NCBI GenBank assembly: GCA_013298765.1
Contig: JAAFJA010000005.1
Span: 186,001-250,000, forward strand
Source: Betaproteobacteria bacterium
Lineage (GTDB): Bacteria; Pseudomonadota; Gammaproteobacteria; Burkholderiales; Casimicrobiaceae
Length of the DNA stretch: 64,000 nucleotides
Direction: 5' to 3'
Below are positions 15,965 to 24,810 of the stretch, one piece after another. The translations under genes and the position numbers were made by a program. The number at the start of each line of letters is the position of its first letter. The first letter of the stretch is position 1. Under the pieces are notes generated by a model that made no database searches, had not been told where the DNA came from, and saw only the letters and a list, made by a program, of their open reading frames with translations.

Positions 15965-16768
15965 CTACGCCTTACCCAATTCCTGTCCGCGATCGCGCGC
16001 TGCGGCAATGGCATCAATCAGCGCCTGCTGCACACCGCGTTCGCTGATGACGGCAAGCGCAGCCGCCGTGGTGCCGCCCTTCGATGTCACACGTTCGCGA
16101 AGCGTTGCGGGCGATTCCTCGGAGGATTCAGCAAGTGTCGTTGCACCTTTGAGCGTTGCGAGGACGAGCTTACGCGCATCTGCATCGTTGAAGCCAACAT
16201 TTTTCGCCGCCGCGATCATCGATTCAATCCAATGAAACACATAGGCCGGTCCGCTGCCTGAAACCGCTGTCACTGCATCGATCATCGCTTCGTCGTCAAC
16301 ACGGATCACGTCGCCGCAAGCGCGCATCAGCTGCATGGCGGTGTCGACATCATTTTGCGAAAGAGACACGGGTGCGAACACGCCCGTGATGCCTTGGCCC
16401 ACGAGCGCCGGTGTGTTGGGCATGGTGCGCACGATGCGGTCGGTTTTCCCGCCGAGCCACAAAGCAATTGAGGCGATGCGAGTCCCTGCCGCAATGCTCA
16501 CGATCAGCTCGCCGTTCAAGCACGGCGCTAACTGTGCGCACGCATCTTTGAGCGTCTGCGGCTTGGTGGCGAGCACGATGGCATCGGCATTTTCAGTAGC
16601 CGCGCGCGCTGGAACCTCGTAAACAACCGCGCCGGTAGCCGCCATGCGTTCGCGCGCTTCGGCGAAGGGCTCCACAACGTGAACATCGAGCGATGGCGCA
16701 ACTTTTCGGAGCCCCACAATGATGGCGCTCGCCATGTTGCCGCCACCAATGAAACAGATTTTTTTCAT
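15965..16768 (-). CDS. proC: pyrroline-5-carboxylate reductase
   Basis: The protein has 267 residues from the ATG at 16768 (a TTG two codons earlier is the alternative). The Rossmann motif CFIGGGNMASAI opens the protein and binds NAD(P)H. The family signature SGSGPAYVFHWIESM and the C-terminal LRERVTSKGGTTAAAL are intact. It catalyses the last step of proline synthesis. In many proteobacteria proC is next to yggS, as here, though a mobile-like element now separates them. Confidence 0.95.
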   Translation of the reverse strand: MKKICFIGGGNMASAIIVGLRKVAPSLDVHVVEPFAEARERMAATGAVVYEVPARAATENADAIVLATKPQTLKDACAQLAPCLNGELIVSIAAGTRIASIALWLGGKTDRIVRTMPNTPALVGQGITGVFAPVSLSQNDVDTAMQLMRACGDVIRVDDEAMIDAVTAVSGSGPAYVFHWIESMIAAAKNVGFNDADARKLVLATLKGATTLAESSEESPATLRERVTSKGGTTAAALAVISERGVQQALIDAIAAARDRGQELGKA

Positions 16769-16802
16769 ATCCAAATTGTAGGCGCGGGTTCAGCTGACGG
16801 CG

Positions 16803-16971
16803 CTAGGGAGACGCTGATTAAATACCCATCGCGCATTACATCCTCGGGCTTGAGCCGATTGCTGCATCGAAAATGCTCACAATAGCCCCGCTATTGCTCG
16901 CATTTGTCGATTTCGCACTCGGTCTCAATCCGAGGCGGACTGCACGCGGGATTTAATCAGCGTCTCCCTAG
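16803..16971. mobile_element. palindromic MITE-like element with 21-bp terminal inverted repeats
   Basis: CTAGGGAGACGCTGATTAAA(T) at 16803 is repeated exactly in inverted orientation ending at 16971. The arms remain complementary, imperfectly, to the centre (CCTCGG...GCAATAG against its partner), so the 169 bp folds into one long hairpin with a CCCCG turn. CTAG at each end could be a target duplication like that of IS5-type elements. No ORF inside codes for a transposase. It lies between proC and yggS. Confidence 0.8.
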
Positions 16972-17008
16972 ATCGCGCAACGCATTGATATCGGTCGGCG
17001 CTCGCTGA

Positions 17009-17713
17009 TTACGCCCGTGCTGGCCGCGCACCGAAGAGCGCTGTTCCGATTCGAACCATTGTTGAGCCGCAAGCAATCGCGATGTCTAGATCATCCGACA
17101 TACCGATCGAGAGCGTGTCTACGCTTGGGTAGCGCGTCTTCGCGTATTCGTATACGTCTCGCAGCGCTAAAAATTGCTCGCGTGTGGCGTCAGCGCTCAG
17201 GCCTGGCTCTGGCATCCCCATCACACCTCGCAATCGAAGTCGAGGCAGCTTTGACACCGCAGCGAGCAAGGCGTCCGCCTCATCGAATGAGGCCCCGCTT
17301 TTTGATGCCTCGCCGCTAATGTTGAACTGCACACACACGTTGAGCGGCGGCATCGAATCTGGCCTTTGCGCCGAAAGTCGCTCAGCAATTTTGAGCCGAT
17401 CAATTGAATGTACCCAGTGCATCGTTTCGGCCACTTCGCGCGTTTTGTTCGATTGCAGGGGGCCGATCAAATGCCATTCGATCTCGGACAAGTCGGAAAG
17501 CTCGGTTGTCTTTGCGATTGCCTCCTGCACGTAGTTCTCGCCAAACGCGCGTTGCCCTGCCGCATAAACATGACGAATTTTGTCAGTTGTTTGCAGTTTG
17601 CTGACCGCGAGCAAGCGAACGCTCGATGGATCACGCGAAGCCTGACGACAGGCGGTATCGATTCGGGCCAAAACACGCTCGATTGCTTGCGAAGCGTCCA
17701 ACGTTGCAGTCAT
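17009..17713 (-). CDS. yggS: YggS-family pyridoxal phosphate homeostasis protein
   Basis: This 234-residue protein starts at the ATG at 17713, giving the usual family length. It has the PLP-binding lysine motif LLAVSKLQTTDKIR, then GENYVQEAIAK, HLIGPLQSNK, VHSIDRLKIAERL, MGMPEP and the C-terminal SIGMSDDLDIAIACGSTMVR, VRIGTALFG. It is a non-enzymatic PLP-binding protein that buffers free PLP. It is divergent from pilT with about 70 bp between them. Confidence 0.95.
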   Translation of the reverse strand: MTATLDASQAIERVLARIDTACRQASRDPSSVRLLAVSKLQTTDKIRHVYAAGQRAFGENYVQEAIAKTTELSDLSEIEWHLIGPLQSNKTREVAETMHWVHSIDRLKIAERLSAQRPDSMPPLNVCVQFNISGEASKSGASFDEADALLAAVSKLPRLRLRGVMGMPEPGLSADATREQFLALRDVYEYAKTRYPSVDTLSIGMSDDLDIAIACGSTMVRIGTALFGARPARA

Positions 17714-17785
17714 AATGGGAGAACTCAAAAAACCTGCGTAAGTGCCTGATTCTATTGGCGCGAACTCGCTGTAGGGATACACGGT

Positions 17786-18826
17786 ATGGACATTTCAGAG
17801 CTCTTAGCGTTCTCGGTAAAAAACAACGCTTCCGATCTTCACATTTCTTCGGGCCTGCCGCCCATGCTGCGCGTGCATGGTGACATTCGCCGCATCAACC
17901 TGCCAGCGATGGAACACAAAGATGTTCACGGGCTGGTGTACGACATCATGTCTGATGCACAACGCAAAGTGTTTGAAGAAAATCTGGAGGTCGATTTTTC
18001 GTTTGAGATCCCGAACCTTGCACGCTTTCGCGTGAACGCGTTCAACCAAGATCGTGGCGCAGCCGCCGTGTTTCGAACCATTCCATCGCGGGTGCTTTCG
18101 CTTGAGGATTTGGGTTGCCCGAAAATTTTTGCTGAGCTGTCGATGAAGCCTCGCGGTTTGGTGCTGGTCACCGGGCCGACAGGTTCGGGCAAATCGACCA
18201 CGCTCGCCGGCATGGTGAACCACGTCAACGACAACTTGCTTGGACATGTGTTGACCGTGGAAGACCCGATTGAGTTTGTGCATGAAAGCAAGAAATGCTT
18301 GATCAATCAGCGCGAACTCGGCCCGCAAACGCTTTCCTTCGCAAACGCGCTGCGCTCTGCGCTGCGCGAAGACCCCGACGTCATTCTGGTGGGCGAGATG
18401 CGCGACTTAGAGACGATTCGCCTCGCGCTCACCGCTGCTGAAACGGGGCACTTGGTATTTGGCACGCTGCACACGTCGTCAGCCGCGAAAACGATTGACC
18501 GTATCGTTGACGTGTTCCCCGCAGAAGAAAAAGACATGACGCGTTCAATGTTGTCTGAATCGCTGATTGCGGTGATCTCGCAAACGCTGCTGAAGAAAAA
18601 AGACGGCACGGGCCGGATCGCTGCGCACGAGATCATGATCGGCACCCCTGCTATTCGAAATCTCATCCGTGAAAACAAGATCGCACAGATGTATTCGGTG
18701 ATCCAAACGAGTTTGGGGCAAGGCATGCAAACGCTCGATCAATGCTTGCAGGATCTCGTTCGACGAAACCTCATTTCCACGCACGATGCGCGCCTTGCGG
18801 CAAAGCAAGGTGAAATGTTTGCCTAG
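17786..18826 (+). CDS. pilT: type IV pilus retraction ATPase PilT
   Basis: This 346-residue protein has Walker A GPTGSGKSTT (about 129-138), the Asp box and Walker B DPDVILVGEMRD, the His box HLVFGTLHTSSA, and the PilT-type C-terminus (LRENKIAQMYSVIQTS...GMQTLDQCL). It powers pilus disassembly for twitching and DNA uptake. It is followed 62 bp later by pilU, the usual pairing. No pilus structural genes are nearby. Confidence 0.97.
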   Translation: MDISELLAFSVKNNASDLHISSGLPPMLRVHGDIRRINLPAMEHKDVHGLVYDIMSDAQRKVFEENLEVDFSFEIPNLARFRVNAFNQDRGAAAVFRTIPSRVLSLEDLGCPKIFAELSMKPRGLVLVTGPTGSGKSTTLAGMVNHVNDNLLGHVLTVEDPIEFVHESKKCLINQRELGPQTLSFANALRSALREDPDVILVGEMRDLETIRLALTAAETGHLVFGTLHTSSAAKTIDRIVDVFPAEEKDMTRSMLSESLIAVISQTLLKKKDGTGRIAAHEIMIGTPAIRNLIRENKIAQMYSVIQTSLGQGMQTLDQCLQDLVRRNLISTHDARLAAKQGEMFA

Positions 18827-18888
18827 ACTACAGGGTCGAGGCGAGCGGAGTGCGCGAATGCGCGCGCGAGTTCAGTAGGAGTTAGAAA

Positions 18889-20028
18889 TTGGAACGCGAA
18901 CAAGCCACACAGTTCATGAATTCTTTGCTCAGTATGATGGGCGAGAAAAAGGCCTCTGATCTCTTCATCACGGCGGGGTTTCCGCCGGCGCTGAAGGTTG
19001 ACGGCGGCATCGCGCCAGTCGCAAAGCAGGTGCTATCCCCGCTACACACGCTTACCCTCGCTCGCTCGATCATGAACGATAAGCAAGCGGCTGAATTCGA
19101 GCGCACCAATGAGTGCAATTTCGCGATTCACCCGCCAGGCCTTGGGCGTTTCCGCGTGAGCGCGTTCATGCAGCAAAGCAATGTGGGCATGGTGTTGCGC
19201 ACAATTAACACCACCATCCCGCGCTTTGAGGAGCTTGGCCTTCCGCCGATACTTCGCGACATTGTGATGGCGAAGCGCGGCTTGGTGATTTTCGTCGGCG
19301 CAACGGGTAGCGGAAAAACGACATCGATGGCATCGATGATCGATCACCGCAATCGAAATTCACGCGGTCATATTCTCACCATTGAAGATCCGATTGAATT
19401 CGTGCATGAGCATCGAAACTGCGTGATCACACAGCGCGAAATTGGCACCGATACCGAAAACTGGGCGATTGGCCTGAAGAACGCATTGCGGCAAGCGCCC
19501 GATGTGATCATGATCGGCGAGATTCGTGACGAAGATTCGATGGATCACGCCGTCGCTTTCGCAGAGACGGGCCACCTGTGCATGGCAACGTTGCACGCCA
19601 ACAATACCAACCAAGCGCTTGATCGCATCATCAACTTCTTCCCAGATGCTCGGCGTCAGCAGTTGCTCATGGATCTATCGCTCAATTTGCGTGCGTTCGT
19701 GTCGCAGCGCTTGATTCCGAAGCGCGACGGCAAAGGGCGCGTACCGGCGGTAGAGGTCATGCTCAACTCGCCGTTGATTTCCGATTTGATCTTTAAAGGC
19801 GAAGTCTCTGAGATCAAAGAAATCATGAAGAAATCAAATGAGCTTGGCATGCAAACGTTCGATCAGTCGCTGTTCTATCTGCACGAAAACGGCTTGATTT
19901 CGTATGAAGACGCGCTGCGCAACGCTGATAGCGTGAACGATCTGCGCCTGCGCATCAAGCTTGAGGGCCACGAGTCGAAGGGCCGCAACATGCTGGCTGG
20001 GCTTGAGCATCTCGATATCGTGCAGTGA
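18889..20028 (+). CDS. pilU: PilT-dependent retraction ATPase PilU
   Basis: This 379-residue PilT paralogue has Walker A GATGSGKTTS, Walker B PDVIMIGEIRDEDS, the His box HLCMATLHANNTNQ and the longer PilU-type C-terminal extension. The start is TTG at 18889, supported by AGGAG 7 nt upstream; the next ATG (18916) has no such site. PilU works with PilT to supply extra retraction force. Confidence 0.95.
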   Translation: MEREQATQFMNSLLSMMGEKKASDLFITAGFPPALKVDGGIAPVAKQVLSPLHTLTLARSIMNDKQAAEFERTNECNFAIHPPGLGRFRVSAFMQQSNVGMVLRTINTTIPRFEELGLPPILRDIVMAKRGLVIFVGATGSGKTTSMASMIDHRNRNSRGHILTIEDPIEFVHEHRNCVITQREIGTDTENWAIGLKNALRQAPDVIMIGEIRDEDSMDHAVAFAETGHLCMATLHANNTNQALDRIINFFPDARRQQLLMDLSLNLRAFVSQRLIPKRDGKGRVPAVEVMLNSPLISDLIFKGEVSEIKEIMKKSNELGMQTFDQSLFYLHENGLISYEDALRNADSVNDLRLRIKLEGHESKGRNMLAGLEHLDIVQ

Positions 20029-20152
20029 TGGAGCGTCGCGCAGATTGCGTGACGCTGAGTTTTTTTGGCATCTACTAGTAGAAGCGCTCTATTTAATTGG
20101 GTTGTGGCGCTATTTTTTGCCTCAGTCAATTGCATATGAAAATCGCTCATTA

Positions 20153-20168
20153 CCCCAATTAATTGGGG
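20153..20168. promoter_or_regulatory. 16-bp perfect palindrome, putative operator
   Basis: CCCCAATTAATTGGGG lies 33 bp before the EamA transporter start. A similar half-site (TTTAATTGGG) occurs at about 20091-20100. Size, symmetry and position are those of an operator for a dimeric regulator; which one is unknown. Confidence 0.5.
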
Positions 20169-20201
20169 CGACGGCGTGTAAGTTAAATTGGCTCCCCTCC
20201 G

Positions 20202-21089
20202 ATGATTGCATACCTGTATCTGGCCGGCGCGATGGCAATTGTCGGCGCGTACGTTGGCTTTTCGAAAGTGCTCGTCGCCGTATTCCCCATCTTTCTGCTC
20301 GCGTGGCTGCGTTTTGGCGTGGCCGCGATCGCGATGGCCCCGTGGACTTCACGGGGTGAAAACGCGAAGCCACTCGATGCACGCACCAAGCGCTTGCTGT
20401 TCCTCGAATCCTTCCTCGGTAACTTTCTGTTTTCGATTTGCATGCTCTACGGCATGCGCTATGCGAATGCGATTTCGGCAGGCGTTGTCATGGCTGCGAT
20501 ACCTGCCGCCGTGGCGATTCTCTCGAGAGTCTTTCTTTCCGAGCGAATCGCACCGCGCACCTGGGTAGCAATCATGCTCGCAATCGGCGGCGTCGCGCTA
20601 CTCGCGTTCACGCGTAACGCGGGTTCTGATCGCGAGTCGGACGTCTCATTGCTCGGAATAGCGCTACTGCTCGGCGCAGTGTTGTGCGAAGCAAGCTACG
20701 TGGTGATTGGCAAGAAACTCACAAGTGACGTTTCGCCTAAATACATCAGCGCTGCAATTAATCTCTGGGGGCTCGCGCTGGTCACACCGCTCGGGATCTG
20801 GCAAGCGCTGTCATTCGATTTCGCCAGTGTGTCGTTTGCGATGTGGAGTGGACTTGTGCTCTACGCCCTCGCGGCGAGTATGTTCACTGTGTGGCTTTGG
20901 ATGACGGGATTAAAGACCGTTCCGGCCGCGCGCGCGGGAGTGTTCACGATTTTTTTGCCGATCGCCTCTGCGCTGGTAGGCATCGTTTTCTTGAATGAAT
21001 CGTTCACGGCGATGCATGGGCTCGCGTTTGCGTGTGCGCTTGGCGCGGTGCTTTTGGCGACCTGGCCATCGCGCTCGAAGACGACATAA
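20202..21089 (+). CDS. EamA/DMT-family transporter
   Basis: This 295-residue protein has ten predicted membrane helices in two EamA halves (residues about 1-135 and 150-290). Signatures include NFLFSICMLYGMRYANAISA in the first half and AARAGVFTIFLPIASALVGI in the second. It is probably an inner-membrane metabolite exporter. The substrate cannot be read from sequence. A palindromic putative operator precedes it. It is apparently monocistronic. Confidence 0.88.
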   Translation: MIAYLYLAGAMAIVGAYVGFSKVLVAVFPIFLLAWLRFGVAAIAMAPWTSRGENAKPLDARTKRLLFLESFLGNFLFSICMLYGMRYANAISAGVVMAAIPAAVAILSRVFLSERIAPRTWVAIMLAIGGVALLAFTRNAGSDRESDVSLLGIALLLGAVLCEASYVVIGKKLTSDVSPKYISAAINLWGLALVTPLGIWQALSFDFASVSFAMWSGLVLYALAASMFTVWLWMTGLKTVPAARAGVFTIFLPIASALVGIVFLNESFTAMHGLAFACALGAVLLATWPSRSKTT

Positions 21090-21373
21090 ACGCAGCCGTG
21101 CTGCGCGCCGGTTTTGACTTCCGCGCGAATAGAAGTGTGACTAGTTTGCTCAATTCAAGGCAAGGCCGTGATGCAGAAGCGCATCGACTCATTGATCAAC
21201 ACTGAGGCTTGGCTTTTTTCGTTCGTACGGCCCCATCTCAGTTGAATTGATTGCTGCCGAGCTTGCAGCATGTTGCAGGGCACGTCAACTGCATGCGAGC
21301 GCACTTTGCGGCGAGGATTCTGTCTCTGCGACAATTGGGGCAACATTCGAATATCAACTGTGGTCATACGCAC

Positions 21374-21742
21374 GTGCCTGGTCTAGAACGCGACACTCCG
21401 ATACCTTCCGACATTACGCTCGACAAAAAGCGTCGTGTATTGGTGCTTAACTACAGTGGCAACAGCCACGAGCTTTCATTCGAAATGCTTCGCGTGTATT
21501 CGCCGTCTGCCGAGGTCCGTGGGCATGGCCCTGGGCAAGAAGTGTTGCAAGTAGGTAAGCGAAACATCGACATCACGGAGCTTGAGCCCGTCGGCATGTA
21601 TGCGATTCGCCCGACGTTTAGTGATGGCCACAACTCGGGCATCTTCTCGTGGGACTACCTGCATAAGCTTTGCGTTGAGAAGGAGGGCGCGTGGAGTGAT
21701 TACTTAGCGCGCATCGAAAAGGCAGGGGCTTCGCGTGACTGA
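21374..21742 (+). CDS. DUF971 family protein
   Basis: The protein has about 122 residues if started at GTG 21374 ([15 protein letters not shown]...), which matches the family N-terminus; the open frame extends upstream to 21251 but that part looks non-coding. The conserved core is [33 protein letters not shown] and [12 protein letters not shown]971 corresponds to the N-terminal domain of gamma-butyrobetaine hydroxylase-like proteins. It overlaps ubiE by 8 bp, a common betaproteobacterial pairing. Confidence 0.85.
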   Translation: MPGLERDTPIPSDITLDKKRRVLVLNYSGNSHELSFEMLRVYSPSAEVRGHGPGQEVLQVGKRNIDITELEPVGMYAIRPTFSDGHNSGIFSWDYLHKLCVEKEGAWSDYLARIEKAGASRD

Positions 21743-22472
21743 GCAAACTCACTTCGGCTACAAAACGGTTGACGAAGACAAAAAGCAAACGCTGGTGCGT
21801 GGTGTGTTCGATTCCGTGGCGTCGAAGTACGACGTGATGAATGATGTCATGTCGGGCGGTTTGCATCGGATTTGGAAGCGCTTCGCCGTCGATCAGCTTC
21901 GATTGCAGAAAGGCGAGCGCGTGCTCGACCTTGCCAGCGGAACGGGCGATTTGATCGCGCTTATGAAGCCGCTGGTTGGGGAGACAGGGGCCGTACTTCA
22001 TACCGACATCAATGCGGCAATGCTCGGCGAGGGACGCAATCGTCTGCTTGACCAAGGCGTATTGGCACCAACGACCCAGTGCAACGCCGAAGCGTTGCCG
22101 TTTGCAGACCAATCGTTTGACGCGGTGACTATTGCGTTTGGCTTGCGCAACGTGACGCGTAAAGAAAATGCGCTCGCTGAAATGCATCGGGTGCTGCGGG
22201 TGGGTGGGCGAGCGCTCGTGCTCGAATTTTCCAAACCGAATTCGCTGTTGAAAGCGCCTTACGATTGGTATTCGTTTAACGTTCTTCCCCGCATGGGCGC
22301 TCGAATAGCGGGCGATGAAGAAAGTTATCGCTATCTGGCGGAAAGCATTCGCATGCACCCAGATCAAGAGACGTTAAAAGCGATGTTTGAGCGGGCAGGG
22401 TTTAAGCGTGTCGACTACTTCAACCTGACTGGCGGCATCGTTGCCACGCACATCGGTTATCGATTGTCATAG
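21735..22472 (+). CDS. ubiE: ubiquinone/menaquinone biosynthesis C-methyltransferase UbiE
   Basis: This 245-residue class I SAM methyltransferase has the UbiE signatures [18 protein letters not shown] near residue 35, the SAM motif [10 protein letters not shown], and [20 protein letters not shown]. It methylates the benzoquinol ring in ubiquinone synthesis. The start is GTG at 21735, inside the end of the DUF971 gene. The following Tim44-like and ubiJ genes extend the quinone theme. Confidence 0.97.
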   Translation: MTEQTHFGYKTVDEDKKQTLVRGVFDSVASKYDVMNDVMSGGLHRIWKRFAVDQLRLQKGERVLDLASGTGDLIALMKPLVGETGAVLHTDINAAMLGEGRNRLLDQGVLAPTTQCNAEALPFADQSFDAVTIAFGLRNVTRKENALAEMHRVLRVGGRALVLEFSKPNSLLKAPYDWYSFNVLPRMGARIAGDEESYRYLAESIRMHPDQETLKAMFERAGFKRVDYFNLTGGIVATHIGYRLS

Positions 22473-22650
22473 TCAGCCCCTGGAAACAGCCTGGACAGTT
22501 TCTCTAGAGCGAACCGACGCGGGAAATCCTGACCTGCGAATTCGCGAAACTCGGTTGCATGTGAGCCGATTGCCACTATATTCCCAGAGTGGCAGCGAGT
22601 AACTCTGCTCGCTCCCTGTGCGCCACAAGAACTTTCGTTGGAGCCTAAAA

Positions 22651-23553
22651 ATGGCATCTAAATTACTCAAAATTCTTTCCTCTACAGTGCTTGCGTCCGC
22701 AATTGCATTCGGCGCATCGATGGCTGACGCCAAAAAATTCGGCGGCGGTAAGTCCGTTGGTTCACAGCGCGATTCCGTGAGTCAGCGCCAAGCTGGCGGC
22801 CCCAGTGCAAACCAAGCAACGCCTAACAATGCCGCCGCTGCTGTGCCAGCCGCAGGCGCTGCTGGCACAGCAGCCGCAGGCGCCGCCGCGAAAACTGGCA
22901 TGGCTAAGTGGGCTGGTCCAGTTGCCGCGATTGCCGCTGGCTTAGGCCTCGGTTTGCTGTTCTCGCAGCTCGGTGCGGGTGGTTTCCTGATGTTCTTGTT
23001 AGTGGCTGTTGCGCTGCTGATCGGCTTGGGCTTTTTGGCGCGCAACATGATGCGCAAACAAGCCACTGCGAATGGCGCGCCGATGCCCTATCAAGCGCCA
23101 ACGCCTGCATCCGCTGAGCCGATGGCGCGGAGTGCTGCCGGCGGCGCAAGTGCTGCCGCTGCGCCGGGGCTTGCTGCTGGGTTCGGCATTCCAGCAGGCT
23201 TCGACAAGAGCGGGTTTGAAGACAACGCAAAGAAGCAGTTCCTTGCGCTTCAAGCCGCGAATGACAAGGGCGATTTAGACGCAGTGCGCGATTTCGCGAC
23301 GGATGAGTTCTACAACCAGATCGCGAAAGACGTTGTAGCGGGTAACAAGGAAGCCACACAGGTCGATGAGCTCAATGCGGAATTGCTTGGGATTGAAACC
23401 GAGCGCGGCAACTACTGGGCGTCCGTCGAATTCAGCGGCAAAATCCGTGAAGACGGCATGGTGATGGGCTCGCCTTTCCGTGAGACATGGAATTTGGTGA
23501 AACCTGTAGACGGCAGCAAAGGCTGGCTGCTAGCCGGCATTCAGCAGGGCTAA
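22651..23553 (+). CDS. Tim44-like domain protein
   Basis: The protein has 300 residues from the ATG at 22651 (GGAG 7 nt upstream; an upstream in-frame start is unlikely). An N-terminal signal peptide (LLKILSSTVLASAIAFGASM, ADA cleavage) is followed by a Gly/Ala/Gln-rich linker, two hydrophobic helices (about 98-135) and a C-terminal Tim44-like domain (about 190-300: FLALQAANDKGDLDAVRDFA). Betaproteobacteria commonly carry this gene between ubiE and ubiJ. Its function is unknown. A rho-independent terminator follows. Confidence 0.88.
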   Translation: MASKLLKILSSTVLASAIAFGASMADAKKFGGGKSVGSQRDSVSQRQAGGPSANQATPNNAAAAVPAAGAAGTAAAGAAAKTGMAKWAGPVAAIAAGLGLGLLFSQLGAGGFLMFLLVAVALLIGLGFLARNMMRKQATANGAPMPYQAPTPASAEPMARSAAGGASAAAAPGLAAGFGIPAGFDKSGFEDNAKKQFLALQAANDKGDLDAVRDFATDEFYNQIAKDVVAGNKEATQVDELNAELLGIETERGNYWASVEFSGKIREDGMVMGSPFRETWNLVKPVDGSKGWLLAGIQQG

Positions 23554-23565
23554 ACCATGCCGCCG

Positions 23566-23595
23566 AAAAAAGCCGACCTGCGGGTCGGCTTTTTT
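23566..23595 (+). terminator. rho-independent terminator after the Tim44-like gene
   Basis: A6, then GCCGACC / GGTCGGC stem and T6. It lies between the Tim44-like gene and the ubiJ start at 23623, and shows that the longer ubiJ frame beginning at 23557 is not the real start. Confidence 0.9.
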
Positions 23596-23622
23596 ACGTC
23601 CGTAGTTTGCGAAAATAGTGGG

Positions 23623-24201
23623 ATGCTTCCTTCCAGCCTGATTGCCCGAGCGCTCTCGCGCCTCATTTCTCACGACCCTGCGGCTATGAAGCTGTTGGCG
23701 TCTCACGCTAACGAGACGCTTCAAATTCGGATGCCACCGCTCATCGCCACGTTGAAGATTGCAACCGATGGCGGACTCGAAAGTGGAGAAGCCGATGTGC
23801 GCGCTGCGCCCGCGACGGTGACCGTTGAGTTTCCCCTGACGGCACTACCGTTGATTGCGCAGGGCGAAGAGGCGGCACTTCGCGCAGCAAAAATTTCGGG
23901 TCAGGCGGGCTTGCTTCAGGATCTCTCTAAGGCGTTCAAGGCGCTACCGCTCGCTGCGGAGGCTGAACTTGAACGCATCGTCGGCCCGATCTTCGCGAAC
24001 GAAGCGGTTAAGTTGTTTCGAGCGCTCAAGGCATTTGGCGAAAACGCACGGGAGAGCTTGCATGAAGCGGGCAAACGCTACGTGCACGATGAAGCCAAGT
24101 TGGTGGCGGAGCGAGATGATGTCGCGAAGTTCGCCGCCGACATCCAGCGCTTGAGGATTGACGTGCAGCGTTTGCGCGAACGAGTCACGAAACTCGCTTA
24201 G
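23623..24201 (+). CDS. ubiJ: SCP2-domain ubiquinone biosynthesis accessory factor
   Basis: The protein has 192 residues from the ATG at 23623. The N-terminal SCP2-like lipid-binding domain (LIARALSRLISHDPAAMKLL, VTVEFPLTALPLIAQGEE, ISGQAGLLQDLSKAFKALPL) is followed by a C-terminal coiled coil (VAKFAADIQRLRIDVQRLRE). UbiJ binds ubiquinone intermediates in the Ubi complex. ubiB, often next to it, is absent here: a convergent thioesterase gene follows. Confidence 0.85.
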   Translation: MLPSSLIARALSRLISHDPAAMKLLASHANETLQIRMPPLIATLKIATDGGLESGEADVRAAPATVTVEFPLTALPLIAQGEEAALRAAKISGQAGLLQDLSKAFKALPLAAEAELERIVGPIFANEAVKLFRALKAFGENARESLHEAGKRYVHDEAKLVAERDDVAKFAADIQRLRIDVQRLRERVTKLA

Positions 24202-24209
24202 CGCCGCGT

Positions 24210-24752
24210 TTATCGCGCGACTTTCTGTTGTGCGATATCGAAAATCAGGCACGTTGTAGTCGCGTGCGCATAGAGTGTCCCGTCGTGGCCGACCAAACGA
24301 GCTTCTGCGGTTGCGACCTGTCGGCCGACATGGATCACTTGTCCGATTGCGCGCACGAGCGGTGTCTTGAGCGAAATCGCGCGCACGATATTGAGCTTGA
24401 GTTCGAGCGTGGTGTAAGCCTTCCCCGCCGGCAGCGTCGAATGCACCGCGCAGCCGACCGCTGAATCGAGCAGCGTCGCGTACCAGCCGCCGTGTACGGT
24501 GCCCATGGGATTGAGCACCCGATTAGAAGGCCTTCCTTGAAAGATTGCCTTGCCGTGCTCAACATGCACTGCGACAAAGTCCATCGTGTCACCGATTGAA
24601 GGACGCGGCAATTCGCCCGCAAATATCTTATCGAATACCTCGATACCGCTCAGCGCCGCCGCTGATTCCATTGCAACGACACCCGCCGCGCCAATTCGCT
24701 CGCGAACGCGCGCCTCGTCGGCGATCCACGCGGCCAACACCTCATCGCTCAT
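24210..24752 (-). CDS. PaaI-type hot-dog thioesterase
   Basis: The protein has about 180 residues from the ATG at 24752. The hot-dog core contains RVLNPMGTVHGGWYATLLDSAVGCAVHS, with the Gly-Gly-x-x-x-x-x-x-D motif of PaaI/YbgC-like acyl-CoA thioesterases, then LELKLNIVRAI and VGRQVATAEARLVG. It would hydrolyse an acyl- or aryl-CoA. It is divergent from marR and shares its operator region, so the two are likely coregulated. Confidence 0.88.
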   Translation of the reverse strand: MSDEVLAAWIADEARVRERIGAAGVVAMESAAALSGIEVFDKIFAGELPRPSIGDTMDFVAVHVEHGKAIFQGRPSNRVLNPMGTVHGGWYATLLDSAVGCAVHSTLPAGKAYTTLELKLNIVRAISLKTPLVRAIGQVIHVGRQVATAEARLVGHDGTLYAHATTTCLIFDIAQQKVAR

Positions 24753-24768
24753 AGTCAAAATTCAAAAA

Positions 24769-24805
24769 TAGTTGCATCTGCAATTATTGTATATGCAACT
24801 ATAAT
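24769..24805. promoter_or_regulatory. MarR-type operator and marR promoter
   Basis: TAGTTGCAT and ATGCAACTA form a perfect inverted repeat (24769-24777, 24793-24801) between the divergent thioesterase and marR genes. A consensus -10 TATAAT (24800-24805) overlaps its right arm and lies only 5 bp before the marR ATG, so the marR message would be leaderless or nearly so. Confidence 0.75.
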
Positions 24806-24810
24806 GGGGC

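Noticed and set aside
23557-23622. Upstream start for ubiJ
   Set aside because: The added codons run through a strong rho-independent terminator; the ATG at 23623 gives the normal N-terminus.
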